Shown here one piece after another: positions 24,157-32,517 of a stretch of 40,470 nucleotides of DNA. The stretch spans positions 1 to 40,470 of the forward strand of contig JAHDBM010000003.1 of NCBI GenBank assembly GCA_020630395.1. Direction: 5' to 3'. The stretch is from Flavobacteriales bacterium. GTDB taxonomy: Bacteria > Bacteroidota > Bacteroidia > Flavobacteriales_D > CAJJDF01. A program made the position numbers and the translations under genes. Below the pieces are notes generated by a model. It was not told the DNA's origin. It was given only the letters and a program-made list of their open reading frames with translations, and made no database searches. Position 1 is the stretch's first letter. Each line of letters starts with the position of its first letter.

Positions 24157-27100
24157 ATGTTGATTAGGTTTTTCTTTGTATTAGCAATTATGTTAAGTTG
24201 TGTTTCCGAATACACTTACTCTCAAGCATGTACAATTTCTGGTGGTGGTGGAACAATATCTGCTGGAACTTCTCAAACTTACTCATTGGATGCTGGTTGT
24301 AACCCCTGCAGAAATTGTAATTCTCCTAATTTTTGGTTTATTTCTTGGGGAGGAACGGGAAGTATAACTATTGGTGGAACTACCTATACTACTTCTCCTG
24401 TTTCTATTAATGGCAGCAGTAATCTTACTGTGCTCTATAATTTAGCTGGCAACTATACTATTAGTTGGGAATGGGGTAGTTCTACATGTAGTCCATCATG
24501 TCCTGGAGGTGGAGCAACATTTGGACCTACTGTAACCGTTAACTGTGCTACTCCTAGCGCATGTTGGAATGGAACATCCATTTGTGAATCAGCTGGTTTA
24601 CTCAATCTAAATACGTTATTGTGTGGAAGTGCAGCTACAGGAGGTACTTGGTCTGGAACTGGTGTTACAGGAAATAATTTTGATCCTACCGGAAGAGGAG
24701 GCCAAACCATTGCCATTACCTATTCAGTTGGAACAGCTCCTTGTGACGATAGTGAAACACATAATATTACGGTAGAAACCCCTGCAGATGCTTGTTGGAA
24801 TGGAACAACACTATGTGAAAACGATCCATCATTTGATTTAACTACTTTGCTTTGTGGAACAGCTACCTCAGGGGGTAGTTGGAGCGGAACTGGAATAACT
24901 GGAAATAATTTTAATCCTAATGGATTAGGTGGACAAACCATTGCAGTAACTTACTCTGTTGGTACAGCTCCATGTGATGATTCTGAAACTCATAATATTA
25001 TTGTTACTGAACAACCAAATTCTCCCAATGGTTCGGATAATTCATTTTCTTCCTGTATTACTCCATATTGTGTAGATTTAAATGCTGGTAGATCATGCAT
25101 TAGCGGGGTATTAAATTGGTATACAACTCCCACTCCAACTGCAGCAACTACAACCATTGCTAATCCCGCAAATGAATGTACTTCTGTAAATACAACATAC
25201 TACGGATTTTGTTATGATGCATCTCAAACAACTAATTGTCAATTTAGCGATTCATTAGAAACTATTATCACTATTACAACCAAGCCAGATCCATGTTGGA
25301 CATCATTTGGTACTATATGTGAAACAAACAATTTCTATGGCTTAAATTTTCAATTATGCGCCTCTTCAACAACTGGTGGTATTTGGAGTGGTCCTGGTGT
25401 AACAGGTAACAGCTTTAATCCTGTTGGATTAGGAGGACAAACTATCGCTTTAACTTACACAGTTGGAACTCCGCCTTGCGATACTCTTGAAACACATAAC
25501 ATTACTATTGTCAATACACCCTCTACTCCGACTGGAGGAAATTCTTCAATAACAAATTGTGGAATTGAATGTATAAATTTAAATCAAGGGCATACCTGTG
25601 CAACAGGAAACTTAAATTGGTATACAACTCCTAATCCTAACAGTGCTACTGTACCAGTAGCTTCAAGTAATAATATATGCCCTAACGCTAACATTACCTA
25701 TTATGGTTTTTGTTATGAAAATACCAATCCAAATAATTGTCAATTTAGTGATTCTATAGAAACTGTAATTACCATTTTACCCGAAAGTGATCCATGCTGG
25801 CTAGCACCTGATACTATTTGTGAGAATAATGGATTAATAAATTTATCTAGTCTACTATGTGCAACTGCTACTACTGGAGGTTCATGGAGTGGGCCTGGTA
25901 TTTTTGGTAGTAATTTTTCTCCTATTGGTAGAGCTGGTCAAAATGTTTACATAACTTACACTGTTGGAACACCACCTTGCGACACTTCATATACTGATAC
26001 AATAACAGTTTTACCTGTAACTGATGCTTGTTTCAATCCAGTATCTCCTCTTTGTGAAAGTGATCCTCCAATCAATCTTAATACCTGGCTTTGTGCATCT
26101 GCCACTTCTGGTGGAACTTGGAGCGGAACTGGTGTTACAGGTAATTCTTTTGATCCAACTGGTTTAGGTGGACAAATTGTAAATATTACTTATACTGTTG
26201 GTGTTTCTCCATGTGTATCTACTGAAACTCATCCTATTCAAGTATCTATTCAGCCAGATCCATGTTGGAATCCAATTGGCACTATATGTCAATCTGAAGC
26301 ACCAGTTAACTTAAATACATTATTATGTCCAACTGGTGTTAGTGGAGGCACATGGTCTGGCACAGGTGTTACAGGTAATACATTTGATCCTGCAGGGTTA
26401 GGAGGAAGTACAATTCCTATTACCTATACCGTAGGACCACCTCATTGTAATAATAGCGAAACACACAATTTCACAATAGCAAATAAACCAACAACTCCTG
26501 CTGGTGGAGACTATGACTTAACAATATGTGGTTCAGGATGTATTAATCTAAATCAAGGAAGAAGCTGTAGCCAAGGAAGTCTACAATGGTATAATATTAG
26601 TAATCCCACTTTAGCTACAGCACCAGTTGTAACCCCAACAAATATTTGTCCTAATTCAGATATTACTTATTATGGTTTTTGTGTTTCTTCTACTAATCCT
26701 ACAGATTGTCAATTTAGTGATTGGGTAGAAACTAGAGTCACGGTAATTCCTAAATCTGATCCATGCTGGAATTCGCCTGCAATAATATGTGATAACGGAG
26801 GATTAATAAATTTGAATGATTGGCTATGTGCTAGCTCTACACTTGGTGGAGAATGGTCTGGACAAGGAATTACTGGTAATACATTAGACCCTTTACTATT
26901 TGGAGATCAAGCTATATCAATAACCTACAAAGTAGGCACTTATCCTTGTGATACTTTTCAAACACAAGATGTTATTATATCAAGAAGCGACCCATCTTTT
27001 GAAACAAGTAATTTTTGTTTTGGAGAATATAATCAAGTAATGGTTACAGGAGTGCAAAGAGGTATTTTTACCTTACATAATGTAATTACTGGTAGTCCAA

Positions 27101-27510
27101 TAATTGATAACAATACTGGTGTAATATCCAATGCTTCTTTAAATGCTATATATACCATTCAATATAAAACCTACACCCCTTGTGTTGATAGTAGTAGTAT
27201 TGATGTTCGAGTTTTAGATTGTGATTCATTAGCTCCTATTTTATTTGTCCCTAATTCTTTTACTCCAGATAGTGATGGATTTAATGATAAATTTATACCA
27301 GTAGCTGAAAATCTAGAAGATTATACCCTATATATCTTTAATAGATGGGGACAATTATTATTTGAAACTAATCAACTTCATGAAGGTTGGGATGGAATGT
27401 ATAATGGAATGAAATGCCCTATTGATAGTTATGTGTGGCGTATTACATATAAAGAATTTAACAGTGCTATCATCACTTCTAAATTTGGACATGTTAATAT
27501 CATTCGATAA
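24157..27510 (+). CDS. Large modular Cys-rich surface protein with type B T9SS sorting domain
   Basis: A 1117-residue secreted protein with a signal peptide cut near YTYSQA. A Gly/Ser/Thr-rich head (about 23-135) is followed by seven A modules of about 77 residues, starting with the Cys of CWNG-like motifs at 136, 213, 380, 547, 625, 703 and 870. Each has GGTWSGTGVTGNNFDP-like, GLGGQ-like and ITYTVGTPPC-like blocks. After A2, A3 and A6 comes a B module of about 88 residues (CINLNQG, LNWYTTP, ITYYGFCY, NCQFSD). The pattern is A-AB-AB-A-A-AB-A. The last 85 or so residues are a type B sorting domain: VPNSFTPDSDGFNDKFIP, LYIFNRWGQLLFET, GWDGMYNGMKCPIDSYVW. Likely a T9SS-exported adhesin or coat protein; ligand unknown. 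No PorP/SprF gene is adjacent. Confidence 0.9.
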   Translation: MLIRFFFVLAIMLSCVSEYTYSQACTISGGGGTISAGTSQTYSLDAGCNPCRNCNSPNFWFISWGGTGSITIGGTTYTTSPVSINGSSNLTVLYNLAGNYTISWEWGSSTCSPSCPGGGATFGPTVTVNCATPSACWNGTSICESAGLLNLNTLLCGSAATGGTWSGTGVTGNNFDPTGRGGQTIAITYSVGTAPCDDSETHNITVETPADACWNGTTLCENDPSFDLTTLLCGTATSGGSWSGTGITGNNFNPNGLGGQTIAVTYSVGTAPCDDSETHNIIVTEQPNSPNGSDNSFSSCITPYCVDLNAGRSCISGVLNWYTTPTPTAATTTIANPANECTSVNTTYYGFCYDASQTTNCQFSDSLETIITITTKPDPCWTSFGTICETNNFYGLNFQLCASSTTGGIWSGPGVTGNSFNPVGLGGQTIALTYTVGTPPCDTLETHNITIVNTPSTPTGGNSSITNCGIECINLNQGHTCATGNLNWYTTPNPNSATVPVASSNNICPNANITYYGFCYENTNPNNCQFSDSIETVITILPESDPCWLAPDTICENNGLINLSSLLCATATTGGSWSGPGIFGSNFSPIGRAGQNVYITYTVGTPPCDTSYTDTITVLPVTDACFNPVSPLCESDPPINLNTWLCASATSGGTWSGTGVTGNSFDPTGLGGQIVNITYTVGVSPCVSTETHPIQVSIQPDPCWNPIGTICQSEAPVNLNTLLCPTGVSGGTWSGTGVTGNTFDPAGLGGSTIPITYTVGPPHCNNSETHNFTIANKPTTPAGGDYDLTICGSGCINLNQGRSCSQGSLQWYNISNPTLATAPVVTPTNICPNSDITYYGFCVSSTNPTDCQFSDWVETRVTVIPKSDPCWNSPAIICDNGGLINLNDWLCASSTLGGEWSGQGITGNTLDPLLFGDQAISITYKVGTYPCDTFQTQDVIISRSDPSFETSNFCFGEYNQVMVTGVQRGIFTLHNVITGSPIIDNNTGVISNASLNAIYTIQYKTYTPCVDSSSIDVRVLDCDSLAPILFVPNSFTPDSDGFNDKFIPVAENLEDYTLYIFNRWGQLLFETNQLHEGWDGMYNGMKCPIDSYVWRITYKEFNSAIITSKFGHVNIIR
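24562..26994 (+). repeat. Seven A and three B coding repeats inside the surface-protein gene
   Basis: In-frame repeats of about 231-234 bases (A) and about 265 bases (B). A units begin at 24562, 24793, 25294, 25795, 26029, 26263 and 26764. Units 2, 3 and 6 carry the B extension, giving a 501-base AB period three times. Units differ clearly in DNA sequence, so expansion is old rather than recent, although short identical blocks such as GGTGTTACAGGTAA recur. Confidence 0.85.
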
Positions 27511-27584
27511 ATACCCTATACTTTGTTATATGTTTTTGTCAATTAAAAGCATAATGCTATTTTAGTATGATATAATATTTTTAT

Positions 27585-29111
27585 TTGGCAGTAAAAGCAA
27601 ACATATTACAAGGGGCATTAAAAAGTAGTAATCGAATAAGCTACAAGAAAGAAAAAGCGCCAATAATTCAACAAAAAAAAGCATTAAAACGTATTTTAAG
27701 AAGAGCTAAAGACACTTCTTTTGGAAAAGTTTATCGCTTTGATAAAATATTAAATTCAAATCAAGAAATACAATCCTTTCAAAGGTTTGTACCTATTCAT
27801 GATTATGACTCTATACATGACAAATGGTGGTTTAGAACAATTAGAGGTGAAGAAGATGTTTGTTGGCCGGGTAGGATTAACCGATTTGCTTTAAGTTCTG
27901 GAACTTCTGGATCCCCTAGTAAGCAAATCCCTGTATCTAGATCTCAAATGAGGAAAATTAGAAAAGCTAGTCTCTTACAGATGACTTACTTAAACCAACA
28001 TGATTTTCCTAAAGATTTTTTTGAAGCTTCCATACTAGGTGTCGGTGGAAGTAGCACATTAACAAAAATTGAAGGGCGAAAAGAAGGAGATTTAAGTGGT
28101 ATTATCTCTGCTAATTTACCAAGTTGGTTTTCTTCTATTTACAAACCCGAAAAAGAAATTAGTGCCATTACTGATTGGGATGAAAAAATTGAAGAAATGG
28201 TGAAAGCCGCTCCTAATTGGAACATTGGCATTATTGCTGGCATACCAGCTTGGATTCAAATTCTGCTAGAAAATATTATTGAGCGATATGATTTAAAAAA
28301 CATACATGAATTATGGCCTAACTTTAATGTTTTAGTTCATGGCGGAGTAGCTTTTGGTCCTTACAAAGAAAATTTCCAGAAATTACTTGGAAAAGAAATA
28401 GACTACATGGAAACTTATTTAGCCTCAGAAGGTTTTATGGCTATAAGTTCTGGTAAGGGAACTCCTTTAAAACTTTTACTAAATAATGGTATTTTCTTTG
28501 AGTTTATTCCTTTTAATGAGGATAACTTTACACCAGATGGTAAAATTGTTGAGTATCCTGAAATACTAACAATAGATCAAGTAAAAGAACATACAGATTA
28601 TGCTATCATTATATCTACTTGTGCTGGAGCTTGGAGGTACATGATAGGTGATACAATTAAATTTTTAAATACCGATAAAGCTGAAATTATTATTACTGGA
28701 AGAACTAAACATTTTTTAAGCCTGTGTGGAGAACATCTTTCAGTCGATAACATGAATAATGCTATTGAAAAAGTTGCTCAGCATTTTAATATTCAAATAC
28801 CTGAATTTACCGTAACTGGATTTGCTTACGAAAATTTATTTGCTCATAAATGGTATATTGGTGTTACTGAACAACAAGATCCACATGAGGTTAAAACAAT
28901 TTTAGACAAAGCTCTTTGTCAATTAAATGATGATTATGCAGTAGAAAGAACTTCTGCTTTAAAAGAAGTATTTATTGAGATTTTGCCTGTAGAAAAATTC
29001 TACGACTACTTAGCTCATATTGGAAAACAAGGCGGACAAGTTAAATTTCCAAGAGTTATTAAAGGTGATTTCTTAGATGATTGGGAAACATATTTAAACA
29101 AAAAAGTTTGA
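27585..29111 (+). CDS. GH3 family acyl-adenylating amide synthetase
   Basis: A 508-residue protein of the GH3 (auxin-responsive promoter) family. Plant members adenylate a carboxylic acid such as indole-acetate or jasmonate and join it to an amino acid. The ATP-binding motifs are present: SSGTSGSPSKQIPVS (about 104-118), YMETYLASEGFMA and MIGDTIKF. The start is TTG at 27585; the next in-frame Met is beyond residue 120, inside the conserved core, and the N-terminus (LQGALKSSNRISY) fits the family, so the TTG is chosen. Its end overlaps the LysE gene by 4 bases (using the TTG at 29108). The substrate of bacterial GH3 proteins is not known to me; amino-acid conjugation followed by export is suggested by the neighbour. 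Confidence 0.9.
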   Translation: MAVKANILQGALKSSNRISYKKEKAPIIQQKKALKRILRRAKDTSFGKVYRFDKILNSNQEIQSFQRFVPIHDYDSIHDKWWFRTIRGEEDVCWPGRINRFALSSGTSGSPSKQIPVSRSQMRKIRKASLLQMTYLNQHDFPKDFFEASILGVGGSSTLTKIEGRKEGDLSGIISANLPSWFSSIYKPEKEISAITDWDEKIEEMVKAAPNWNIGIIAGIPAWIQILLENIIERYDLKNIHELWPNFNVLVHGGVAFGPYKENFQKLLGKEIDYMETYLASEGFMAISSGKGTPLKLLLNNGIFFEFIPFNEDNFTPDGKIVEYPEILTIDQVKEHTDYAIIISTCAGAWRYMIGDTIKFLNTDKAEIIITGRTKHFLSLCGEHLSVDNMNNAIEKVAQHFNIQIPEFTVTGFAYENLFAHKWYIGVTEQQDPHEVKTILDKALCQLNDDYAVERTSALKEVFIEILPVEKFYDYLAHIGKQGGQVKFPRVIKGDFLDDWETYLNKKV

Positions 29112-29824
29112 TAGAAGCTATTGGATCGGCAGCATTACTAGGTTTAGTCTTGAGTTTTTCTCTAGGCCCCATTTTCTTTGAACTTATAAATACAAGTTTA
29201 CGTAAAGGATTTAAAGCTGCTATGTTTTTAGAAATAGGTGTTTTAATGAGTGATATCATCTATTTACTAGTTGCTTTATTTAGTGCTGAAAAGGTATTAT
29301 CCTTAATTCAAGGAAATGATTATTTTAAAATAATTGGAGGATGTGTTTTTATCATATTTGGTATAGTTTCAATTTTAAAAAATTTAATTAAGAAGAAAGA
29401 ACCTAACAAAATTGATCGTAGCAATATCAAACCCATAGATGACACTATTCTAGACAAAGAAAATGAAGAAGAAGAAATAATCGAGATCACACCTAAAGTA
29501 AAAGCTCCTCGATATGTAGGACAAATTATTAAAGGAATAACATTAAATGCAATAAATCCTTCTGTTCTTGTTTTTTGGATTTTCACCTGTACATTTACCA
29601 TTAAAAGCTTAGACGGAACAGGACTTGGTGTAATACCATTCTTTGTAATAACACTTGGTGTTATGTTTGGAATTGACTTAACAAAAATTTATTTCGCTAG
29701 TAAACTAAAAAAATACATGACACCAAAAATACTGTCTATTGTAGGTATTTGTGTAGGTGTAATAATGTTAATAGCTGGAGTATTTTTTGTTTTTATGAAG
29801 TTTGAAATACCCGTTCCTGCTTAA
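29108..29824 (+). CDS. LysE family translocator
   Basis: A 238-residue inner-membrane protein of the LysE/RhtB family, exporting amino acids or similar small molecules. It shows the N-terminal LLGLVLSFSLGPIFFELI, where the family has a conserved Pro-containing first helix, and about six membrane segments. An ATG at 29081 is also in frame, but the TTG at 29108 gives the family N-terminus (IEAIGSAALLG) and a TTGA overlap with the stop of the GH3 gene, the usual form of coupling. A charged loop of about 45 residues (KKKEPNK to PKVKAPRY, with ENEEEEIIE) between the third and fourth segments makes it longer than the usual 205 residues. Its end overlaps a convergent small gene by 4 bases. Confidence 0.88.
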   Translation: MIEAIGSAALLGLVLSFSLGPIFFELINTSLRKGFKAAMFLEIGVLMSDIIYLLVALFSAEKVLSLIQGNDYFKIIGGCVFIIFGIVSILKNLIKKKEPNKIDRSNIKPIDDTILDKENEEEEIIEITPKVKAPRYVGQIIKGITLNAINPSVLVFWIFTCTFTIKSLDGTGLGVIPFFVITLGVMFGIDLTKIYFASKLKKYMTPKILSIVGICVGVIMLIAGVFFVFMKFEIPVPA

Positions 29825-30027
29825 GGTAACACGGGAGGCATTTCATTTTTACATTGATCTTCTGAGGTAGCACCACAAAATTGACATGTGCCATCAGTCT
29901 CTTCTGCAAAGATTTTACTAGCACTTGCGCATGACTTTTCTAAATGCCCTTTATTAAAAAACATTTTTATTGCCATACCTGCAATACCAATACCTAAAAG
30001 GCCAATAGCTATTAATGCTAATTTCAT
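29821..30027 (-). CDS. Small membrane-anchored Cys-rich protein (NqrM/DUF539-like?)
   Basis: A 68-residue protein with one N-terminal membrane helix (about 3-24, LALIAIGLLGIGIAGMAIKMFF) followed by a short tail with four Cys: KSCASASK, CQFCGA and DQCKN. The helix followed by a Cys cluster resembles NqrM, a factor needed to mature the Na+-translocating NADH:quinone reductase, and related small Bacteroidota proteins. The classic GSCGG motif is not exact, so this is a tentative match. It is a single gene converging on the LysE gene. The CxxC suggests metal or iron binding. Confidence 0.7.
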   Translation of the reverse strand: MKLALIAIGLLGIGIAGMAIKMFFNKGHLEKSCASASKIFAEETDGTCQFCGATSEDQCKNEMPPVLP

Positions 30028-30098
30028 TTAAACTGATTTTAAATCTAATTTACGTAGTTTACATTAAAATTAAAAGTCATTTAAAAAATGGTTTCTAA

Positions 30099-31373
30099 CT
30101 ATCTATTTAAAATAGCTTTACAATAATTATCCCAACTAAATTCTTTGGTCTTTTCAGCTATATTCTCCCTGTTAATAGGATATTCTAAAAATGTTTCCAT
30201 CTGTTTTGCCATATCTTGAATATTATTTGGCTCAGCAAGGTACCCATTAACCCCATTTTCAATAGTTTCAGGAAAATGCCCAACATTCGTAGCAATAACT
30301 GGTAATTTAAAATTATAATTTAATGACTCTACTCCACTAGGTGTAGCGGTTAAATAAAATAACAAACCACAATCGCTTACTTGAAAGTACTTATGTACAT
30401 CTTCATTAGCAACAAATTCATTTTTTAATAATACCTTATCACGAAGATTATATTCATCTAGTTTTTCCAAAGGCTTATAATGCTTTTCATCATCTTCCTT
30501 CTTTAAAAACATAGCCTTAGCAATGCCAAAAAGAACATTTTTAACCTTAGTAGAAAACTTTTTATTATCTAATGTATTCCAAAATGACTCTCCGCAAATA
30601 ATTAGAGATACATCATCTCGTTTATCCGATAATTCTTTAAAAGCATCAATAACATTATGTAAACCTTTATATTTTCTTATGAATCCAAAGTATAAAAACA
30701 CATATTTTTTTAAGTTATGCTCCTTTTTAAAAGCCTCAACATCAAAATCTGGATTTGGTTGAAATAAATCGTAAACTGGATGGTATAATTTAATAGAATA
30801 TTGTTTGTCCTTAACAATCTTTCTTTTACCATCATAGGTTAATTCAAAATTACCTTTTGGAAAAAGACTTTCTAATTCTTCTTGCGTTTTAAGAGCATGA
30901 ACAATAAAGTTATCTGCATGTTTAAGTCCCATTCTTGTAAACTTTGCATCAATTTTACTGTTCTCTTTAGGCACAACAAAATGAAGATCAAACAGGCATT
31001 CAATACCAGCTTTTTTAACTCGCTTTGCAATTTTACCTAGAGGCAAACCTTGCTGAGCATTATACCATTGAAAAATGACAACTTCAGGATTAATTTCAAT
31101 AATTGCTTTTGCTGTTTTTTTCCAAGTAGAAGGTTTATTATAATTGGTAATATATTGAATCTTTATATCAGTTCCTTCTAAAAAATCTAACTTAGAAGAT
31201 TTATCCATAAATTCTCTAGGAACAATAGCAGGGTATTGCTGAGTCCAAGATATGATATGAGTTTCAACATCTTCTATTTTATCAAAAGCTTTTGCTAATG
31301 ATGTATTATAATTTGAAATCCCTCCTTTAAATGTTGGACCGGGACCAAAACAAACAACCTTTCTTTTACTCAT
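30099..31373 (-). CDS. Glycosyltransferase family 4-like protein
   Basis: A 424-residue GT-B type glycosyltransferase. The N-terminal acceptor domain contains FGPGPTFKGGISNYNTSLA; the C-terminal GT4 domain carries FLYFGFIRKYKGLHNVIDAF and the donor-binding region around TPSGVESLNYNFKLPVIATN, in which the Glu of SGVESL matches the family's EX7E site. It should add a nucleotide-activated sugar to a lipid-linked or surface glycan on the cytosolic side. Its start shares one base with the stop of the epimerase gene (TAATG), so the two form an operon, divergent from the GDP-heptose genes. The sugar is not known; a GDP-sugar from the neighbouring genes is a reasonable guess. Confidence 0.88.
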   Translation of the reverse strand: MSKRKVVCFGPGPTFKGGISNYNTSLAKAFDKIEDVETHIISWTQQYPAIVPREFMDKSSKLDFLEGTDIKIQYITNYNKPSTWKKTAKAIIEINPEVVIFQWYNAQQGLPLGKIAKRVKKAGIECLFDLHFVVPKENSKIDAKFTRMGLKHADNFIVHALKTQEELESLFPKGNFELTYDGKRKIVKDKQYSIKLYHPVYDLFQPNPDFDVEAFKKEHNLKKYVFLYFGFIRKYKGLHNVIDAFKELSDKRDDVSLIICGESFWNTLDNKKFSTKVKNVLFGIAKAMFLKKEDDEKHYKPLEKLDEYNLRDKVLLKNEFVANEDVHKYFQVSDCGLLFYLTATPSGVESLNYNFKLPVIATNVGHFPETIENGVNGYLAEPNNIQDMAKQMETFLEYPINRENIAEKTKEFSWDNYCKAILNR

Positions 31374-32410
31374 TATACTTCTTTACAATGCTTATCGTAA
31401 ACTCTTCTTAACCCTTCTTTTAAAGAAATTTTTGGTTCCCATCCTAGTTTTTCTTTCACGTAATCCATGTTAGAATATCTTGAATGAACCCCAACAGGTT
31501 TATCTAGTAATTGCTTAATTGGAGGATTGTATCCAGCAAACTCAGTAAAAATGTCAATTATTTCTAAAAAGCTACTTAGTCTACCATGCCCTATGTTAAT
31601 GGCTGTACCATCTGTAATATGCTCCATTGCTAATAAAGTAACGTCTAATACATCATCAATATGAACAAAATCTCTACCTTGTTTACCAGTTCCCCAAACT
31701 TCAAAAGGAGTTTCCTTGCGAGCAGCTCTTCTTGCAATTGCAGGAATTGGATATGTTAAATTTTGATCTTCTCCATATCCAGAAAATGGTCTAATACAAG
31801 TAATAGAAATACCATAATGTTTAGCCGTAATTTGAGCTAAAAATTCTCCTGTTAATTTCGTCCAGCCATATGTCATATCAGGCTGTCCCATCTTATCAAA
31901 ATTAATATCAGTTTCTTTAAGTGCTACCGAGCCTGTTTCAGCCTGTAAATCTACAGGGTATGCTGCACTTGAACTTGGGTAAAGTACTCTATCTGGTTTA
32001 TGTCGAGAAATCCAATAAAAGAATTCAGCATCAATAGATAAATCTAATGCTACCTGAATAGGATCTCCATCAATCATGGCTCTACCACCTACTATTGCAG
32101 CAAAATGGAATACTTCATGAACCCTATCGAATCCTAAACCTAATTCCTCATTTAAATAATTCTCTTTGTTATTTAAATTGAATAATGTATTTCTAAAATC
32201 ATCTTTAATAAAAATTAAACGACCGTTTTCTCCATATTTAAACACATTTCCTTCATCAGAAACTTTTGGATAATCTAACCATTCATCAGCATGATCTCCA
32301 ACAGATAGATCATCAATAAACAAAATTCTATTATTAGCATCTTCAGCTAACCTTCTAACCATATTACGACCTACAAACCCACAACCTCCAGAAATAAGTA
32401 TATTTTTCAT
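31373..32410 (-). CDS. NAD-dependent sugar epimerase/dehydratase (extended SDR)
   Basis: A 345-residue extended short-chain dehydrogenase acting on a nucleotide sugar. The Rossmann motif is GGCGFVGRNMVRRL, the catalytic pair is YGWTK (YxxxK) with SSSAAYP ahead of it, and the sugar-binding part has RPFSGYGEDQ and the GKQGRDFVHIDDV segment. The open frame extends to 32452, but the start at 32410 (MKNILISGG) is the normal one for the family. The overall look is close to GDP-mannose 3,5-epimerase and GDP-fucose synthase relatives. Next to a GDP-heptose pathway it may act on GDP-D-glycero-D-manno-heptose, which is inference. It is coupled to the glycosyltransferase downstream. Confidence 0.87.
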   Translation of the reverse strand: MKNILISGGCGFVGRNMVRRLAEDANNRILFIDDLSVGDHADEWLDYPKVSDEGNVFKYGENGRLIFIKDDFRNTLFNLNNKENYLNEELGLGFDRVHEVFHFAAIVGGRAMIDGDPIQVALDLSIDAEFFYWISRHKPDRVLYPSSSAAYPVDLQAETGSVALKETDINFDKMGQPDMTYGWTKLTGEFLAQITAKHYGISITCIRPFSGYGEDQNLTYPIPAIARRAARKETPFEVWGTGKQGRDFVHIDDVLDVTLLAMEHITDGTAINIGHGRLSSFLEIIDIFTEFAGYNPPIKQLLDKPVGVHSRYSNMDYVKEKLGWEPKISLKEGLRRVYDKHCKEV

Positions 32411-32505
32411 TAAAATAATATTAAGCTTTTTATTTATGCTCGAATTTAACAAATTAAACTAAATTTACCTTCTAATAAGAGGTATATATTTAGTTAAAAT
32501 ACCGT

Positions 32506-32513
32506 TATGTTTT
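32506..32513 (+). promoter_or_regulatory. -7-like box of the GDP-heptose operon, possibly leaderless
   Basis: TATGTTTT (32506-32513) matches TAnnTTTG at all but the last base and ends exactly 4 bases before the ATG at 32518. The -33 element is weak. The divergent epimerase gene starts about 108 bases away, so this short gap must hold both promoters. Confidence 0.35.
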
Positions 32514-32517
32514 CGTA

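Noticed and set aside
24453-24941. Two minus-strand frames opposite the modular surface protein
   Set aside because: They recur because the coding repeats recur; proline-rich antisense of Gly-rich repeats, no independent evidence.
24562-26994. Regular repeats that could suggest a CRISPR array
   Set aside because: The period is 231-501 bases, in frame, with diverged units inside one open reading frame; they are protein modules.
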